This document shows positions 47,001 to 57,731 of a DNA stretch of 57,731 bases, one piece after another. The stretch covers positions 19,545 through 77,275 of the forward strand of contig JBBBWG010020223.1 of assembly GCA_037176905.1 (NCBI GenBank), read 5' to 3'. How positions within the stretch are numbered: position 1 is the first letter of the stretch; every line of letters begins with the position of its first letter. The notes beneath the pieces were generated by a model. The model was given only the letters and a program-made list of their open reading frames with translations. It did not search any database and was not told the origin of the DNA. Both the position numbers and the translations under genes were made by a program. This DNA comes from Azolla pinnata. Its lineage: Eukaryota > Streptophyta > Polypodiopsida > Salviniales > Salviniaceae.

Positions 47001-47337
47001 ATACATTCTATGTATGTATGCATGCGTGCATGCATGTGTGTTTGTGTGCATGCATGGGCATGCATGCGTGCGTCCGTGCATGTATGTATGCGGTGGGTGG
47101 AGCGAGGAATCTGAAGAGAGAGTCTAGAGAGAGAGTTTAGAGAGAGAGTTTAGAGAGAGAGAGAGAGAGAGTGTGTCGCCGTCAGCTCGTCATTGAAGAC
47201 GAGCGCGGTTCTAGAGAGAGAGTGGCGTGTGTTGGTGGCTTCTCTTTCTTCTTCTTCTTCTTCTTCTTCTTCTTCGTCCCTCTCTCTCTCTCTGCACACA
47301 TTTTCAAAAAAACCCCAGAAATCAGAACTCGAAATCA

Positions 47338-47487
47338 ATGGCCTCTCTGCCTCTCTCTGCTATAAATTCTTCTTCTTCCATCGCCTTCTTCCTCCTTCCT
47401 CCTGCTCCCCGCGCGCCCTTCGCCTTCGGACCAGATCATACGCAGCAGCAGCGGCAGCAGCAGCAGCCTCCCTCCATAGCCAGGTGA
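47338..47487 (+). promoter_or_regulatory. Possible leader uORF / 5' leader exon of the DUF538 gene
   Basis: An ATG at 47338 opens a 49-codon frame (MASLPLSAINSSSSIAFFLL...) that ends at TGA 47485-47487. GCCAG/GTGAAT at about 47483 and TTTCTTCTAG at about 47665 look like a leader intron. If spliced, this frame would run past the DUF538 ATG in another frame, so it would be an overlapping uORF. The N-terminus happens to look like a transit peptide, but it cannot be joined in frame to DUF538 with these sites. Confidence 0.3.
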
Positions 47488-47495
47488 ATAGCCTT

Positions 47496-47582
47496 CCTTT
47501 GATCGATCGATCGATCGATCGTTCGTTCGTTCGATCGATCGTTCGTTCGTTCGATCGATCGTTCGTTGGATCGATCGATTCT
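47496..47582. repeat. GATC/GTTC tetranucleotide array
   Basis: Alternating (GATC)n and (GTTC)n blocks repeat about three times with a period near 24 bases. They lie within the proposed leader intron of the DUF538 gene. Confidence 0.85.
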
Positions 47583-47758
47583 CCATCTCCATAGCCTTTC
47601 GTCACCGTCTCCCTCCCCTCTCTCCTGTTTTTCCTTCGCTGATCTCCCGCCGCTGTTTCTTCTAGCTCTCCGTCCGCGTCCCCGTTCCTCGAACGCCTCC
47701 CGGCCTCCTCCTCCAACCCGCTCCGCCGTCGCAAACGGCCTCGCCTCCCTCCTCCGCC

Positions 47759-48244
47759 ATGGCTTCTCTTCACCTCAGCACCGAGAGCAACGGAGCCGCA
47801 ACGCTCCCCGCCAAAGCGGCCCCCCTCCCTTTCCCCGACCTCCGCGACAAGGCCATCCTCAGCTACGGCGAGGAGTGCTCCAAGAAATCCATCGAGCTCA
47901 TGCAGGCTTTCAACCTGCCGGGCGGCCTTCTCCCCCTCAAGGACGTCATCGAAGGCGGATACGTCGAGGAAACCGGCTTCGTGTGGATACTGACCAGGTC
48001 CAAGCAGCAGCACCATTTCAAGCGCGCCGATCGCCTGTGCAAGTACGAGGAGCTCGTCACTTGCAGGATGGAGAAGAACAAGATCAAGGAAATCAAAGGC
48101 GTCAAGGCCAAGGACATGATGCTGTGGGTGAGCGTGAACGAGATCGTCAAAGACGACAGCAAGGAGCCTGCTAAGCTTCATTTCAAGAGCTTCGCTGGCC
48201 TCTCGCGAAGCTTCCCTGCCGACTATTTCAGCACCGACTCCTAG
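47759..48244 (+). CDS. DUF538 family protein
   Basis: A single 161-residue frame, ATG (in CCGCCATGG) to TAG, with GC-rich third positions that stand out from the flanks. Family blocks: FNLPGGLLPLKDVIEGGYVE, ETGFVWILTRSKQQHHFKRA, KYEELVTCRMEKNKIKEIKG and the C-terminal FKSFAGLSRSFPADYF, which matches the DUF538 beta-barrel ending (G-L-S-R-S/T-F-P). DUF538 proteins are small plant proteins of uncertain biochemical role; some are stress-induced and related to lipocalin/BPI-like folds in published models. This copy has no clear signal peptide; the first 20 residues are alanine-rich and polar, so it is likely cytosolic. There are no introns in the CDS. Confidence 0.92.
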   Translation: MASLHLSTESNGAATLPAKAAPLPFPDLRDKAILSYGEECSKKSIELMQAFNLPGGLLPLKDVIEGGYVEETGFVWILTRSKQQHHFKRADRLCKYEELVTCRMEKNKIKEIKGVKAKDMMLWVSVNEIVKDDSKEPAKLHFKSFAGLSRSFPADYFSTDS

Positions 48245-49084
48245 AAATGAACTTTGCTCTCAGCTTTCCTTCCCTTCCCTTCCATTGCCTTGCCTTGTCT
48301 GTCAGTTCTCTAATTTCTGCTGGTTCGTGCTCTTGCTCGAATCTAGATCGATACGTTACTCTAGAAATCGTATACCTCTCTTGTCTCCTTGCTAGGTTTA
48401 CCATATTATCATCACTGAACTCGCAACAAGATTTAACTATCCGCAGAATCTTGCAAGGGAGGCTCATTTTGAGCTGCTTTCGTTCTGCTTCTTGGTTGTT
48501 ACAACGTAAAGTTCCGTTATTTATGCATTTTTCATCTCTCACGAAGATTGGAGAATGCATGTAATAGGCTTCCCAGTTTTAGGAGCCATTTCATGAAAAG
48601 AGCTATTATAACTCGTTTCTCTTTCACGATTATGCTAATTGATTACTGTCTTGAGAGCCTGCATTAAACATTGTCTTATAATTTTCTGAAAGATTCTAGT
48701 TTTTTTCTGATGGATTTACCGTTTTCTCTTTCTAAAAGAGAATTTTATGATGGACTTGCTCCTGACGAAATCACCAAATTGTTGCTAATGTTGCATATGG
48801 CATTTGAAATACTGGTTGCATTGTTTGGTTATTTCTAATGCTATACAACTGGCTCTTTGTATTAAGAAGCCGTGACGTAATCTGATATTGATTGAATACG
48901 CATATTCTGGATTAATTCTGCTTCTTGCCGATCGGACTAGTACAGACAGAAATGGTATCCTCGGTTTCGTTTCTGGTGAAGCTCTTTTCTAAATTTCCAG
49001 CGGCTCCATTGTTTCCTTTCTCACTTAAGTTTGGGCGGGTTGATGAAGCACTTTTGTACAATTTTCCACAAGTTTACTGCTATT

Positions 49085-50640
49085 TTCACGGTGGAGGGCC
49101 TTGACGCATCCACCGCTTCTTACATGGATTCTGTCTGAATGGCAAACGGATGATGCATTTCCCCAATCCAAAAGCAGGCTTTTTTTCCCCAATAACGACA
49201 TCCTTAAAATGCAAGGTATAACCAAAGGTGTGACAATTGTCGTTTTCTCCATCCCTGGTACTTCCTGCACGCAATTCTCTTCTTCTACTTTCAGCAGTTT
49301 GAAGTGTAGTGTTCAACATATCTTAACGTGATAATACAGGTTTAGTTAGAGACCTCGGAAACAGATGGAGAAACAGCCTTCTTGATAAGCTGAAAAGCCA
49401 TATTCTTGCTTTCAGTTATCCATCTCAGGTCAGCGAAGGGTACATACAACCTACCGACAACAAAGTGTAAGAGTTTCACGATGGAGGCCTTGACGCATCC
49501 ACTGCTTACATGAATTCTGTCTGAATGGCAAACGGATGATGGTTTTCCACAAGTTTACTGCTGCTATTTTCAGATGGAGGCCTAGACGCATCCACTGCTT
49601 ACATGGATTCTGTCTGAATGGCAAACGGATGATGGTTTTCCACAAGTTTACTGCTATTTTCACGATAGAGGCCCTAGACGCATCCGCTGCTTACATGGAT
49701 TCTGTCTGAATGGCAAATGGATGATGGTTTTCCCCAATCCAAAAGCAGAATTTTTTTTCCCAATAACGACATCCTTAAAATGCAAGGTATAACCAAAGGT
49801 GTGACAATTGTCTTTTTCTCCTTCCCTGGTACTTCCTGCACGCAATTCTATGCTTCTACTTTCAGCAGTTTGAAGTGTAGTGTTCAATAAATATTAACGT
49901 GATAATACAGGTTTAGTTAGACATCTCGGAAACAGATGGAGAAACAGTACAGGTTTAGCCTTCTTGATATTAAGCTGAAAAGCCATATTCTTGCTTTCAG
50001 TTATCCATCCCAGGTCAGCGAAGGCTTCAAAATAGTGCATACAACCTACAGACAACACAATGTAAGAGTTTCACGATGGAGGCCTTGACGCATCCACTGC
50101 TTATTCTGTCTGAATGGCAAACGGATGATGGTTTTCCACAAGTTTACTGCTGCTATTTTCAGATGGAGACCTAGACGCATCCACTGCTTACATGGATTCT
50201 GTCTGAATAGCAAACGGGTGATGGTTTTCCACAAGTTTACTGCTATTTTCACGACGGAGATCCTGGACGCATCCGCTGCTTACATGCATTCTGTAAACGG
50301 ATGATGGTTTTCCCCAATCCAAAAGCAGACTTTTTTCCCCCAATAACGACATCCTTAAAATGCGAGGTATAACCAAAGGTGTGAAAATTGTCTTTTTCTC
50401 CTTCCCTGGTACTTCCTGCACGCAATTCTATGCTTCTTCTTTCAGCAGTTTGAAGTGTAGTGTTTCAACAAATCTTATCGTGATAATACAGGTTTAGTTA
50501 GAGATCTCGGAAACAGATGGAGACACAGCCTTCTTGATAAGCTGAAAAGCCATATTCTTGCTTTCGGTTATCCATCTCAGGTCAGAGAAGGCTTTAAAAC
50601 AGTACATACAACCTACCGACAACACAATGTAAGAGTTTGT
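49085..50640. repeat. ~575-bp higher-order repeat, nested ~92-bp monomers
   Basis: A segment of about 155 bases (CCAATCCAAAAGCAG... ATAACGACATCCTTAAAATG ... TGAAGTGTAGTG) occurs at about 49163, 49735 and 50315. A smaller unit, ATGGAGGCCTTGACGCATCC...GGCAAACGGATGATG, occurs about seven times (49085, 49480, 49573, 49665, 50076, 50163, 50255), typically 92 bases apart. Together they form a three-copy higher-order array; the first copy is truncated on its left. Confidence 0.85.
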
Positions 50641-52591
50641 TTTGCAAAACTCTGCATGCGTGCCAAATCTTTCTCTGTTTTTCTGTTTCTTTTCATTTTT
50701 GTGTACACGGAAGGACGATTATTCTGGATGACTTGTAACGGAAGCTCCCAAGCATTTAATGCATGCTGAATGACAGATGGATGTGCTTTCGGCTGGAGCA
50801 CAGGTCCAAAACTCGGGTACTTTTCCTTCCACGAATAGACTACTTGTGTCAGTCCTGAATCACTCTTGGCCCGTTCCTATTTTATTCTATTCTCTTGTGC
50901 CCACAACAATCTGCTACTGATTGATCTGATGGATAGTCTGCTGACCGATCTGGTGTAGAAAGAAAAGAATAGAGTGTAATAGCCTACTAAAGTCGAGCCC
51001 TTCGCCGTGGTTACAGCTTTTGTGTGAATCTAGCTCAGATTGCAGACAGCTTGTGATGAGATCAGATTCATCGTGCTATTTGTCTTCACATTCGTTAGCC
51101 AACTGTTAAACGCCTAGTCATGTGAATCCACTTCACATGCGATACTCATGCTACCGACTAATCTGCAGATGTATTGCATCTGAGCTTGAATCATGACATG
51201 TTAGGTGATTTGATAAGATGTCGGTTTACCTTGCCTATCAACTGAAAGATTTCTGAATGTTCCTGATCCAAGAAAATCTATTTTAAGAAAGAACCATCAG
51301 AGCTGGAGTTGATGCTCCTCTTGTAAAATGCCCATTTTTCCTTGCTAGATTGTGTTCCTAGATGCGTGTCCCTTGAACTCCTTGATTTACAAACACAGGT
51401 TATAAACTATCTGTATGCCTTCAATTACTTGTAAATCCATATGACATTAGCAATGGGCAGATATATTCTGCTCTTCTGTGGACTGTAAAAGTGCCTTTTA
51501 CTGAGTTTTACAAATGTGAAGCTTTATTGATGCTAGTCAAAGATCCTGCAATATATACGACTGTCAATCAGATGATGATGCTCTACACAGATTTTGAGCA
51601 ACTGCGTCCCAGAAAATATTATTAGTTTCCGTCTACCACCTCATTTACTGCTCATTCCAATACATCCATACTATGTTGGCATTGCTCTTTCATCCCGAGC
51701 AAGCATAGAGACTAAATTCTGGAGGATAGCTCTACTCCGAGGAAGTCGGGCCTTCTTCTGTCAAACATGGTAATGGCTGGCATTCTTTTCTTTGTGCTTG
51801 CTTCTTTCGCTAGCCAGCAAGCTCTTTGCTCAATGTGTAGCAATAAGCGATAGCTATTTTTGTTCCACTTTTAGAATCTTCATTTTGCACAATCTAAGTT
51901 TTACAAATCATGATTCATATCAAGGAATGTGTCTGTGATGGGGTACAATATTTTCAGGCATGGAGAAAATTACTTTCAAACTGAGAGCTCAAAATCAGAG
52001 CTATTAATCGCGCAGCGGAAATACGTTTCAAAGCAATATCTTACATTCATGACATATCACCTCTCTTCGCTGAATTAGCCTGAGACAACAATGGTTTAGC
52101 AATCTCTTTCTTTAGTGCAGATTGCTCTCTAAGCTTCCAAGAACAAAAGAGAGAAGAATACTTCCGAGTCGCACATGGAGTAGAGATTACAGTTCCTAGG
52201 ATTTACTACCTTACAGATAGAAGGGTATTAAAAATATTACCTCGAACTGTGTATACTTTCTTTTCTATCAAGGAACAGCAATGAAGATAGCAGATCCATA
52301 AGCATTCTTTAAAGAATGATTAATTTGTTAGATAAAAGGATAGTGTCATGCATTTCTGCTTGCAACTCTAAACCCTCCTAGAACATGAAAAATGTCCTCA
52401 AATCAACAACCTGCTTTTGACTGATTCCTACTTCTTTGGGTTCAAGCAAAATCATAAACTCACCAACGAAGGCCAGAGCTAGCTTCAGCGCTTATAACGA
52501 AGCATATATGGGCTCAAAGCCATTGGATCAATCTCACCACACTTGTCTTCTGTAGATAAAAGCAAGGATCTCTTCCACCACTGAAGGTGCG

Positions 52592-52725
52592 TACTGCAGT
52601 CTATCTTAGTTCCATCTCTTACATTCAGATGGTTTATGAACTCTTTTAGTTAGAACTTACTGCAGCCTCTCTGAGTTCCATCTCTTACATTCAGATGGTT
52701 TATGAACTCTTTTAGTTAGAACTTA
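52592..52725. repeat. 67-bp tandem duplication
   Basis: ACTGCAG...TTCCATCTCTTACATTCAGATGGTTTATGAACTCTTTTAGTTAGAACTT occurs twice head to tail with only a few differences. Confidence 0.9.
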
Positions 52726-55024
52726 GTTATGGTTTTTGTCATTTTCAATGACAGGAGAGCATTTTAATATATGTTTTCTTGTTTGGTCTCATTGTCTATT
52801 TTGGCCTGCTAAGATTTCAAGTTCTAGATGAAGCTATATATGGAAGCATATATATGAACAAAAAGACTGGGGGCTTACACAAAATTGTCTGAGAAGATCG
52901 GCATCTCAACATCTTTGTGCTCCCATAAAGCGGTCAATTTCAGATGTTTTGCTTAGCGAAGTACACGCTAAGAGTCTCTAAGACTTTGTGTGTTCGTGTG
53001 ACAGAAGAGTAGAAATAGTATGACAACATTGTGATTACTGAGAATTGTTGCCCTTGCCAAAACCGCGAAGAGAAAGTCTATAATTTGGTTTCCACCGTTC
53101 CGATGAAACCGGATAATACTGTGTGAAATCAGAAATTGCGCAATGTGTGAATGCATACACCAAGATCAACAAACACTGATTGCAAGAACTTCTATTTGCT
53201 AGCAGATGGGACCGATCGAAAGGTGCACAGGATTCTTCTGGATGCTTGGAGATTCGCACTCATGCCTGTGGCGGAAATCGGAGCTCTAAATTTCAACAAA
53301 ATATTAGCTCGAAGTCAAGCTAGCGAATCACAATGGCAGAGGTGAGCTTCGAATCGAATCAAGCAGGAACTCCATGAGTGTGAGCCTTATAACCGCCCCG
53401 GGCTATAGTTTCCCAGAGAACGGAGAAGCTCGCCACTTGTTTCCATTGTGAGCAAGCGCTTCAGAAAAAGAACCCAGGATTTGCAGCTTGGTAGGTTTAA
53501 TATTCAGGTACTTGCGTGTTTCGAGGGTCCTTTTGATCAATCGGCTAGACTGGTTGATTAGATCGAAAGAAGGTCATAGGTTCAGATCCCATCCTGACTT
53601 GACTTGTTGTGTCGATGACATTATTTTTGTTTTCGACCTTCTAAGCTGATAGCCAGATCTAGATCGATCCATCTTTCTTTTCTGTAGGTTGCGCTATAGA
53701 ATGCCGGCCGAAGGAAATGTAATAGGAGCAAATATCCGTAACGATACGAACGACAGTGGCCACCGACATTGGCCCACATCAATCGCGATCTGCTGCTTGC
53801 TTTGTTGGGTCCGTGCTCAAAAAAAAGTTGAAACTTTACTCTCTTCTTGTTATACTTCGCAAAAAAGCTTTCTACTCTGGGGCGATGCATCGTTCTGCTG
53901 ACTGGAAGCTACATTGTTGACAGTGGGGGATTTAGCGGAGTTTAATCGTCATTATTCTTTTCTTTTCTCTTCCCCTTGCATATCCTTGTAATTAGTTATT
54001 GAAAACGACACCCAGAGGCTAAAAGGAACACTCAGAAGGTTATTACTGTTATTGGCAATTGCTACGGAATTATCGTCAGAGCAGTTGCCATCCACCCATG
54101 GAGCAATCAATGAATCAGCTCCAATTGCTCTTCTTTCCTTTTGATGAATTCCCCCTACTGCTTCTGCAGATCCATGAATTCAAGCCCCTCTTTGAAGTGG
54201 GACATCCATTCGTCAGCGTCGGAGGTTGTTCCTAGTTAGATGAAACGGCTTCAAGCTCCGTCAGATACGAATAATTTAATATTGATGAAGAATCCAATTT
54301 AGTCGGGGCCTGGCTTCCTGCGACGGCCAATTTCAGCAAAAACACCCCAAACTCCTGCTCTAGTATACGAAAGAATCGATTCGATCTGGGGGCCAATTTG
54401 ATACAAAGCCTACACGATTATGAGAGAGAAAAAGATTCGCAGTAGGACCTACACAATTACAAAGACAAAGCCATGATTTCAAGTGTGTGTGATCGATCGA
54501 TCACATCGGCAGCATTATGGCAAGCACAAGGGGGCTTTAGGAGAGGTAGGTGGAGACCTGGCTTCTCCTCCACCGGGCCCTTGTGTAGATATTACGAGCT
54601 GAGGAAGGCACATGCCAGATTTCGGCTCCGGCTGCTTCTCTCAGCTCGAGTGGTTGTTGCGAGTCTTTTCTGAACTGTGGGGGATGCAGTAGCCGACAAG
54701 GCATCGAGAAAATCTCGTGCCCAAGAATTGCAATTGTTGCAACTTGCTACAGATCTGCAGCACGTCGTAATGCGTATAATGCGACTGCATCTGCTACGTA
54801 ATTTAGATCGGATCGAAAAGTTTAAAAGGCTGTAAAATGACTAATACGCACTTACAAGACGGAACGAGGAGTAGTAAGTAGCCTACAGTAAAAAAATTAG
54901 CTCCGATTCGAGCAATCAAACACGCCTCAGTATTCTAAAGCGTGTTTTATCTACGAAATACGTAGTTTTTAGCAACAATCGTATGCGTATAAGGAAAGAT
55001 AGATGTCATGGCATCATGCCCCCC

Positions 55025-55370
55025 CACATGCCTACGTCCGCACATGACTGCACGCATGCAGACATGCATGAGTGTACACGTACCGACATACACACATACG
55101 CCCACGCATGCACGCATGCATGCATGCATGCATGCATGCACAAGTGTATGCATACCAACATACACGCATACGCTCACACACGCATGCATACATGCATAAA
55201 TGTATACGTACCTACATACACGCATACACGCCCTACATGCATGCATGCACACATGCATACATGCATAAATGTACGTATACCTACATGCACGCATACGCCC
55301 ACGAACGCATGCATACATACACACATGCCTACATCTACATGCACGCACGCACGCATGCCATGCATGCTGA
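55025..55370. repeat. GCATGCAT/ACATACAT microsatellite
   Basis: About 345 bases of ATGC and ACAT/ACGC tetranucleotides with three longer copies of a CATGCATAAATGTACGTA-type phrase. Confidence 0.9.
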
Positions 55371-55783
55371 CGTATAGCCACGCAGCAGATGGATGGATGG
55401 ATGGATGCGATGGGATGGATCTAGGAAAGCAAGAATGATATGAATTGAATGCGCTTCAGTTCTCTCTCTTCTTGATGATATGGGCTTTTGAATGATGATG
55501 ACGCCCCATATTCATTCGCTTCTGCTCTGCAGCAGCGGCCGCAGCAAAGCTTCCATGGAAGCTTGCCATCCAATCTACCCCTCGCAGAAAGCTGCCTGAA
55601 GCAGAAGCAGAAGCAGAAGAAGCAGACGAAGAAGAAGCAGAAGAAGGAGAAGAGGAAGAAGAAGAAGAAGAAGAAGGAGGAGGAGAAGAAGGAGGAGAAG
55701 AAGGAGAAGAGGAAGAAGCAGAAGAAGCAGCAGAAGAAGCAGCAGCAGCAGCAGCAAAAGGAAGAAGATAGATTGAAGAAGCT

Positions 55784-56567
55784 ATGGTGTCTTCCTCCAT
55801 CTCCAGCCCCAGCTCCAGCTCCAGCTCCAGCTCCTCCTCCTCCTCCCTGCTCTTCTCCAAGCCCAGCATTCGCAGGCATTCCAGCTCCGACAAGCTCTCC
55901 CTCGACCACCACCATCTCCACATCCACCATGGCGAATCGGCGAGCGCCAAGCTCACCACCAGTTCGCCATGGCTCCGCCGTGACAGCAGCTGCAGCAGCC
56001 GCGCTCTGCTCCTCTTCGCCACGCTCGGCGCCATCGCCCTCATCCTCCTCGTCGCCGCCTTCTTCTTCTACTTCTGCTTCCTGGCAGCGATCCGGAGCTG
56101 CAGCAGCAGCAGCGCCGCCCATGAGCTGCCGGGCATGGCCGATCTCGGGAGCAAGACCTACCATTGCAACCACATGAAGAAGCTCAGCAGCAGCAACAAG
56201 ACGAGTAGATCTGCTGCAGGTGTTGTTGCTGATGATGCTGATGCTGATGCTGATGCTGATGATGCTGCTGCTGCTGCTGCCCTGAGAGGCCTGGGCGTGG
56301 TGTACAGGAGGGGCTCCATCGCCATGGAGGAGCTCGTCATCGCCCACGTCCCAGAGCGCACTAGACCCCAGGATTTCAGGCTCTCCCTGCGCACCATGCA
56401 TCGCAGCGGGCTCACATCCAGGGCGGATCTCGTCTTCCTCTTCAGCGATGAGGATCACGATCCCTCCTTCGATGCCATCATCCTCGAGGAAATCGCCCAT
56501 CACCATCGCCTGCTCCGCCGCCTCCTCCTCCCCCTTCAGAACGATCCATCATCATCACCATCATCAC

Positions 56568-56607
<40 letters not shown>

Positions 56608-57731
56608 TGCGCCGAGACCCAATTCGAGCTCCGTAATCAGCCGAGTGGACCTGAGCTCGCATACCAGATGGAAGATCGACAGGGATCAGGGCAGGGGGTC
56701 GTCTCCACCTCCGCAGCAGCCCATTTGGGGAGCGGCAAGGGGCAGGGGCAGCAGCAGCAGCAGGAGGAGGAGCACGAGGAGCTCTTCGACTACTTCCTCT
56801 TCCAATACTGATGGCGGTGAATCGGACGAGGGAAGGAAGCTTCGAACTCCGTCGGAATTCGTGTGGTGGGGAGGGGGGGGCTCGATCGTCGGCTTCGAGG
56901 CCTCGGAGCTGATCCCGGAAGATTCGCTGAGCGGCTTCATCGACAGGGCGCCCCTGCAGCTGAGGCGGTGGGCCTGCTACCAGATGCTGCTGGGCATGGT
57001 GAGGCGCAGGTTCAAGCGCGTGCTGCTGCTGGAGGCGGGCGCGGTGATGGTGGTGGGCGATCCCATGGCGTGGCCGAGGAGGAAGCCGGGCCTGTACGTG
57101 GGGTCGGAGGAGGAAGCCGAATCTGTGAAGGAAGGAGGATCGAAGGAAGAAGAAGAAGAACCTAGGGAGGAGGAAGAAGAAGAAGAATCTAAGGAGGGGG
57201 AATCTACGAGGCAGGAAGGAGAAGAATCTAAGGAGGGAGAATCTACGAGGGAGGAAGAAGGAGAAGAATCCAAGGAGGGAGAATCTAGTAGGGAAGCAGA
57301 AGAAGAAGAAGAAGAAGAATCTAAGGAGGGAGAATCTAGTAGGGAAAGAGAAGAAGAAGAAGAAGAAGAATCTAAGGAAGGAGAATCTACTAGGGAAGAA
57401 GAAGAAGAAGAAGAAGAAGAAGAAGAAGAAGAAGAAGAAGAAGAATCTAAGGCTGCTAGGGAGGAAGAAGAAGAAGAAGAGAAATCCGAGGAAGGAGAAT
57501 CTGGCCAAGAATCTGGAGAGGAATCTGGAGAAGGAGAATCTAAGGAAGAAGGAGAATCTAAGGAAGAAGGATCCGGAGAAGAATCCGAAGAAGAATCTGA
57601 ATCCGAAGAAGTAGAAGAAGAGAGCAAGGCTATGGTGGGCGGCATGCAGCCGCGGCCGAAGGCGGGGCGGCGGCCGGGTGTGAAACCGCTGGCGCAGCGG
57701 GTGCGGCAACGCCGCCGCGGCCGGGTGCGCC
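55784..57731 (+). CDS. Plant type II membrane protein with acidic repeat tract (DUF7780-like), 3' partial
   Basis: An open frame of 649 codons runs from ATG 55784 off the window end with no stop. A polyserine N-terminus is followed by a strong membrane span at about residues 73-103 (LLLFATLGAIALILLVAAFF). Conserved-looking blocks follow: GLGVVYRRGSIAMEELVIAH (about 169), FRLSLRTMHRSGLTSRADLV, VWWGGGGSIVGFEASELIPE (about 360) and LRRWACYQMLLGMVRRRFKR (about 393), then VVGDPMAW. This order recalls an uncharacterised plant family I know as DUF7780, with a GT-like region; the label is from memory. Between VGDPM and a basic MVGGMQPRPKAGRR segment lies an acidic tract, about residues 442-616, of E runs and repeated SKEGES motifs encoded by GAA/GAG repeats. 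Another serine run is at about 247-266. Longer frames on the opposite strand are mirror artefacts of these repeats. Confidence 0.6.
57140..57630 (+). repeat. GAA-rich repeat coding an acidic tract
   Basis: (GAA)n runs are interrupted by copies of TCTAAGGAGGGAGAATCTA(C/G) that encode SKEGES(T/S). There are five or six such copies, with a further diverged set near 57480-57600 using GGAGAATCTGG. Confidence 0.85.

Larger units (their letters stand above)
44987..47758. other. Intergenic; CATTCATATA microsatellite with assembly gap; DUF538 leader
   Basis: 44987-46600 holds no supported gene. 46620-47000 is a CATTCATATA microsatellite broken by 100 N (46764-46863), followed by GCATGCAT runs, GA runs (47105-47170), a CTT run (47250-47275) and the putative leader of the DUF538 gene with a possible uORF at 47338. 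Confidence 0.7.
48245..55783. other. Long gene-poor stretch
   Basis: No protein-coding gene could be supported over 7.5 kb. It contains the higher-order repeat at 49085-50640, a 67-bp two-copy repeat at 52592-52725, a tRNA-like GGTTCAGATCC segment at about 53575-53590 without the rest of a tRNA, GCATGCAT/ACATACAT microsatellites (55025-55370) and an AG-rich tract (55600-55770) just before the last gene. The small frames in it are short and compositionally unconvincing. Confidence 0.65.

Noticed and set aside
47566..48174. 202-codon frame overlapping the DUF538 gene
   Set aside because: It is the +1-shifted reading of GC-rich DUF538 codons; the DUF538 frame carries the family motifs.
49085..50640. 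CRISPR-like spaced repeats
   Set aside because: Units are about 92 bp and continuous with no unique spacers of constant size, and the DNA is plant. This is a satellite-type tandem array.
55421..57709. Large minus-strand frames (361 and 368 codons) over the last gene
   Set aside because: They are mirror images of the Ser, Glu and Asp triplet runs. The plus-strand open frame has a membrane segment and conserved-looking blocks and explains the same sequence.

Overview
The window is nuclear DNA of a land plant. The evidence is GT-AG introns in every long gene, plant-only families (KRP cell-cycle inhibitors, STICHEL, DUF538, FRA8/IRX7 xylan glycosyltransferase, TTL thioredoxins), TTTAGGG telomere-type motifs and dense CT, CAT and CATA microsatellites. 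I see no bacterial, viral or organellar segment. I cannot name the lineage; any guess would rest only on the microsatellite-rich sequence and serine-rich proteins.

Layout. 1-93: last codons of a TPR-thioredoxin (TTL) gene (+). 746-793: a nearly perfect 10-bp-phased heat-shock element array with no recognisable gene beside it. 3872-5735: a three-exon gene I do not recognise (+). 8501-9726: four-exon CDK inhibitor of the KRP/ICK family (+), convergent with a STICHEL-like gene (14664-10540, -) that is interrupted by a 100-N gap inside its AAA+ domain. 23093-18429: nine-exon homologue of the RNA polymerase I factor TAF1A (-) with an apparent one-base frameshift in exon 7 and a W-box array just upstream. 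25050-26474: single-exon serine-rich protein recalling membrane-associated kinase regulators (+). 31080-27708: nucleoporin NDC1 (-). 33143-34101: U5 snRNP protein DIB1/YLS8 (+). 37119-39544: FRA8/IRX7-like GT47 xylan glycosyltransferase (+), preceded by six TGACGTGGC-type boxes. 42010-44986: NudC-domain BOBBER-like chaperone (+). 47759-48244: DUF538 protein (+). 55784 to the end: a partial type II membrane protein with a long acidic repeat tract (+).

These are housekeeping and growth genes in ordinary plant arrangement (rDNA transcription, splicing, nuclear pore, cell-cycle braking, secondary wall, trichome/DNA-polymerase-III-like function). They do not form a cluster or pathway. Intergenic space is filled with minisatellites and microsatellites, including a roughly 575-bp higher-order repeat at 49.1-50.6 kb. 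The three assembly gaps are each exactly 100 N. One is flanked by identical 77-bp copies, so it is probably an unmerged overlap rather than missing sequence.

I did not find an undescribed multi-gene system. The best leads are regulatory (HSE, bZIP and W-box arrays), the TAF1A frameshift and the unrecognised three-exon gene. Exon coordinates were derived by hand from splice sites, reading phase and remembered family conservation; no database search was run.
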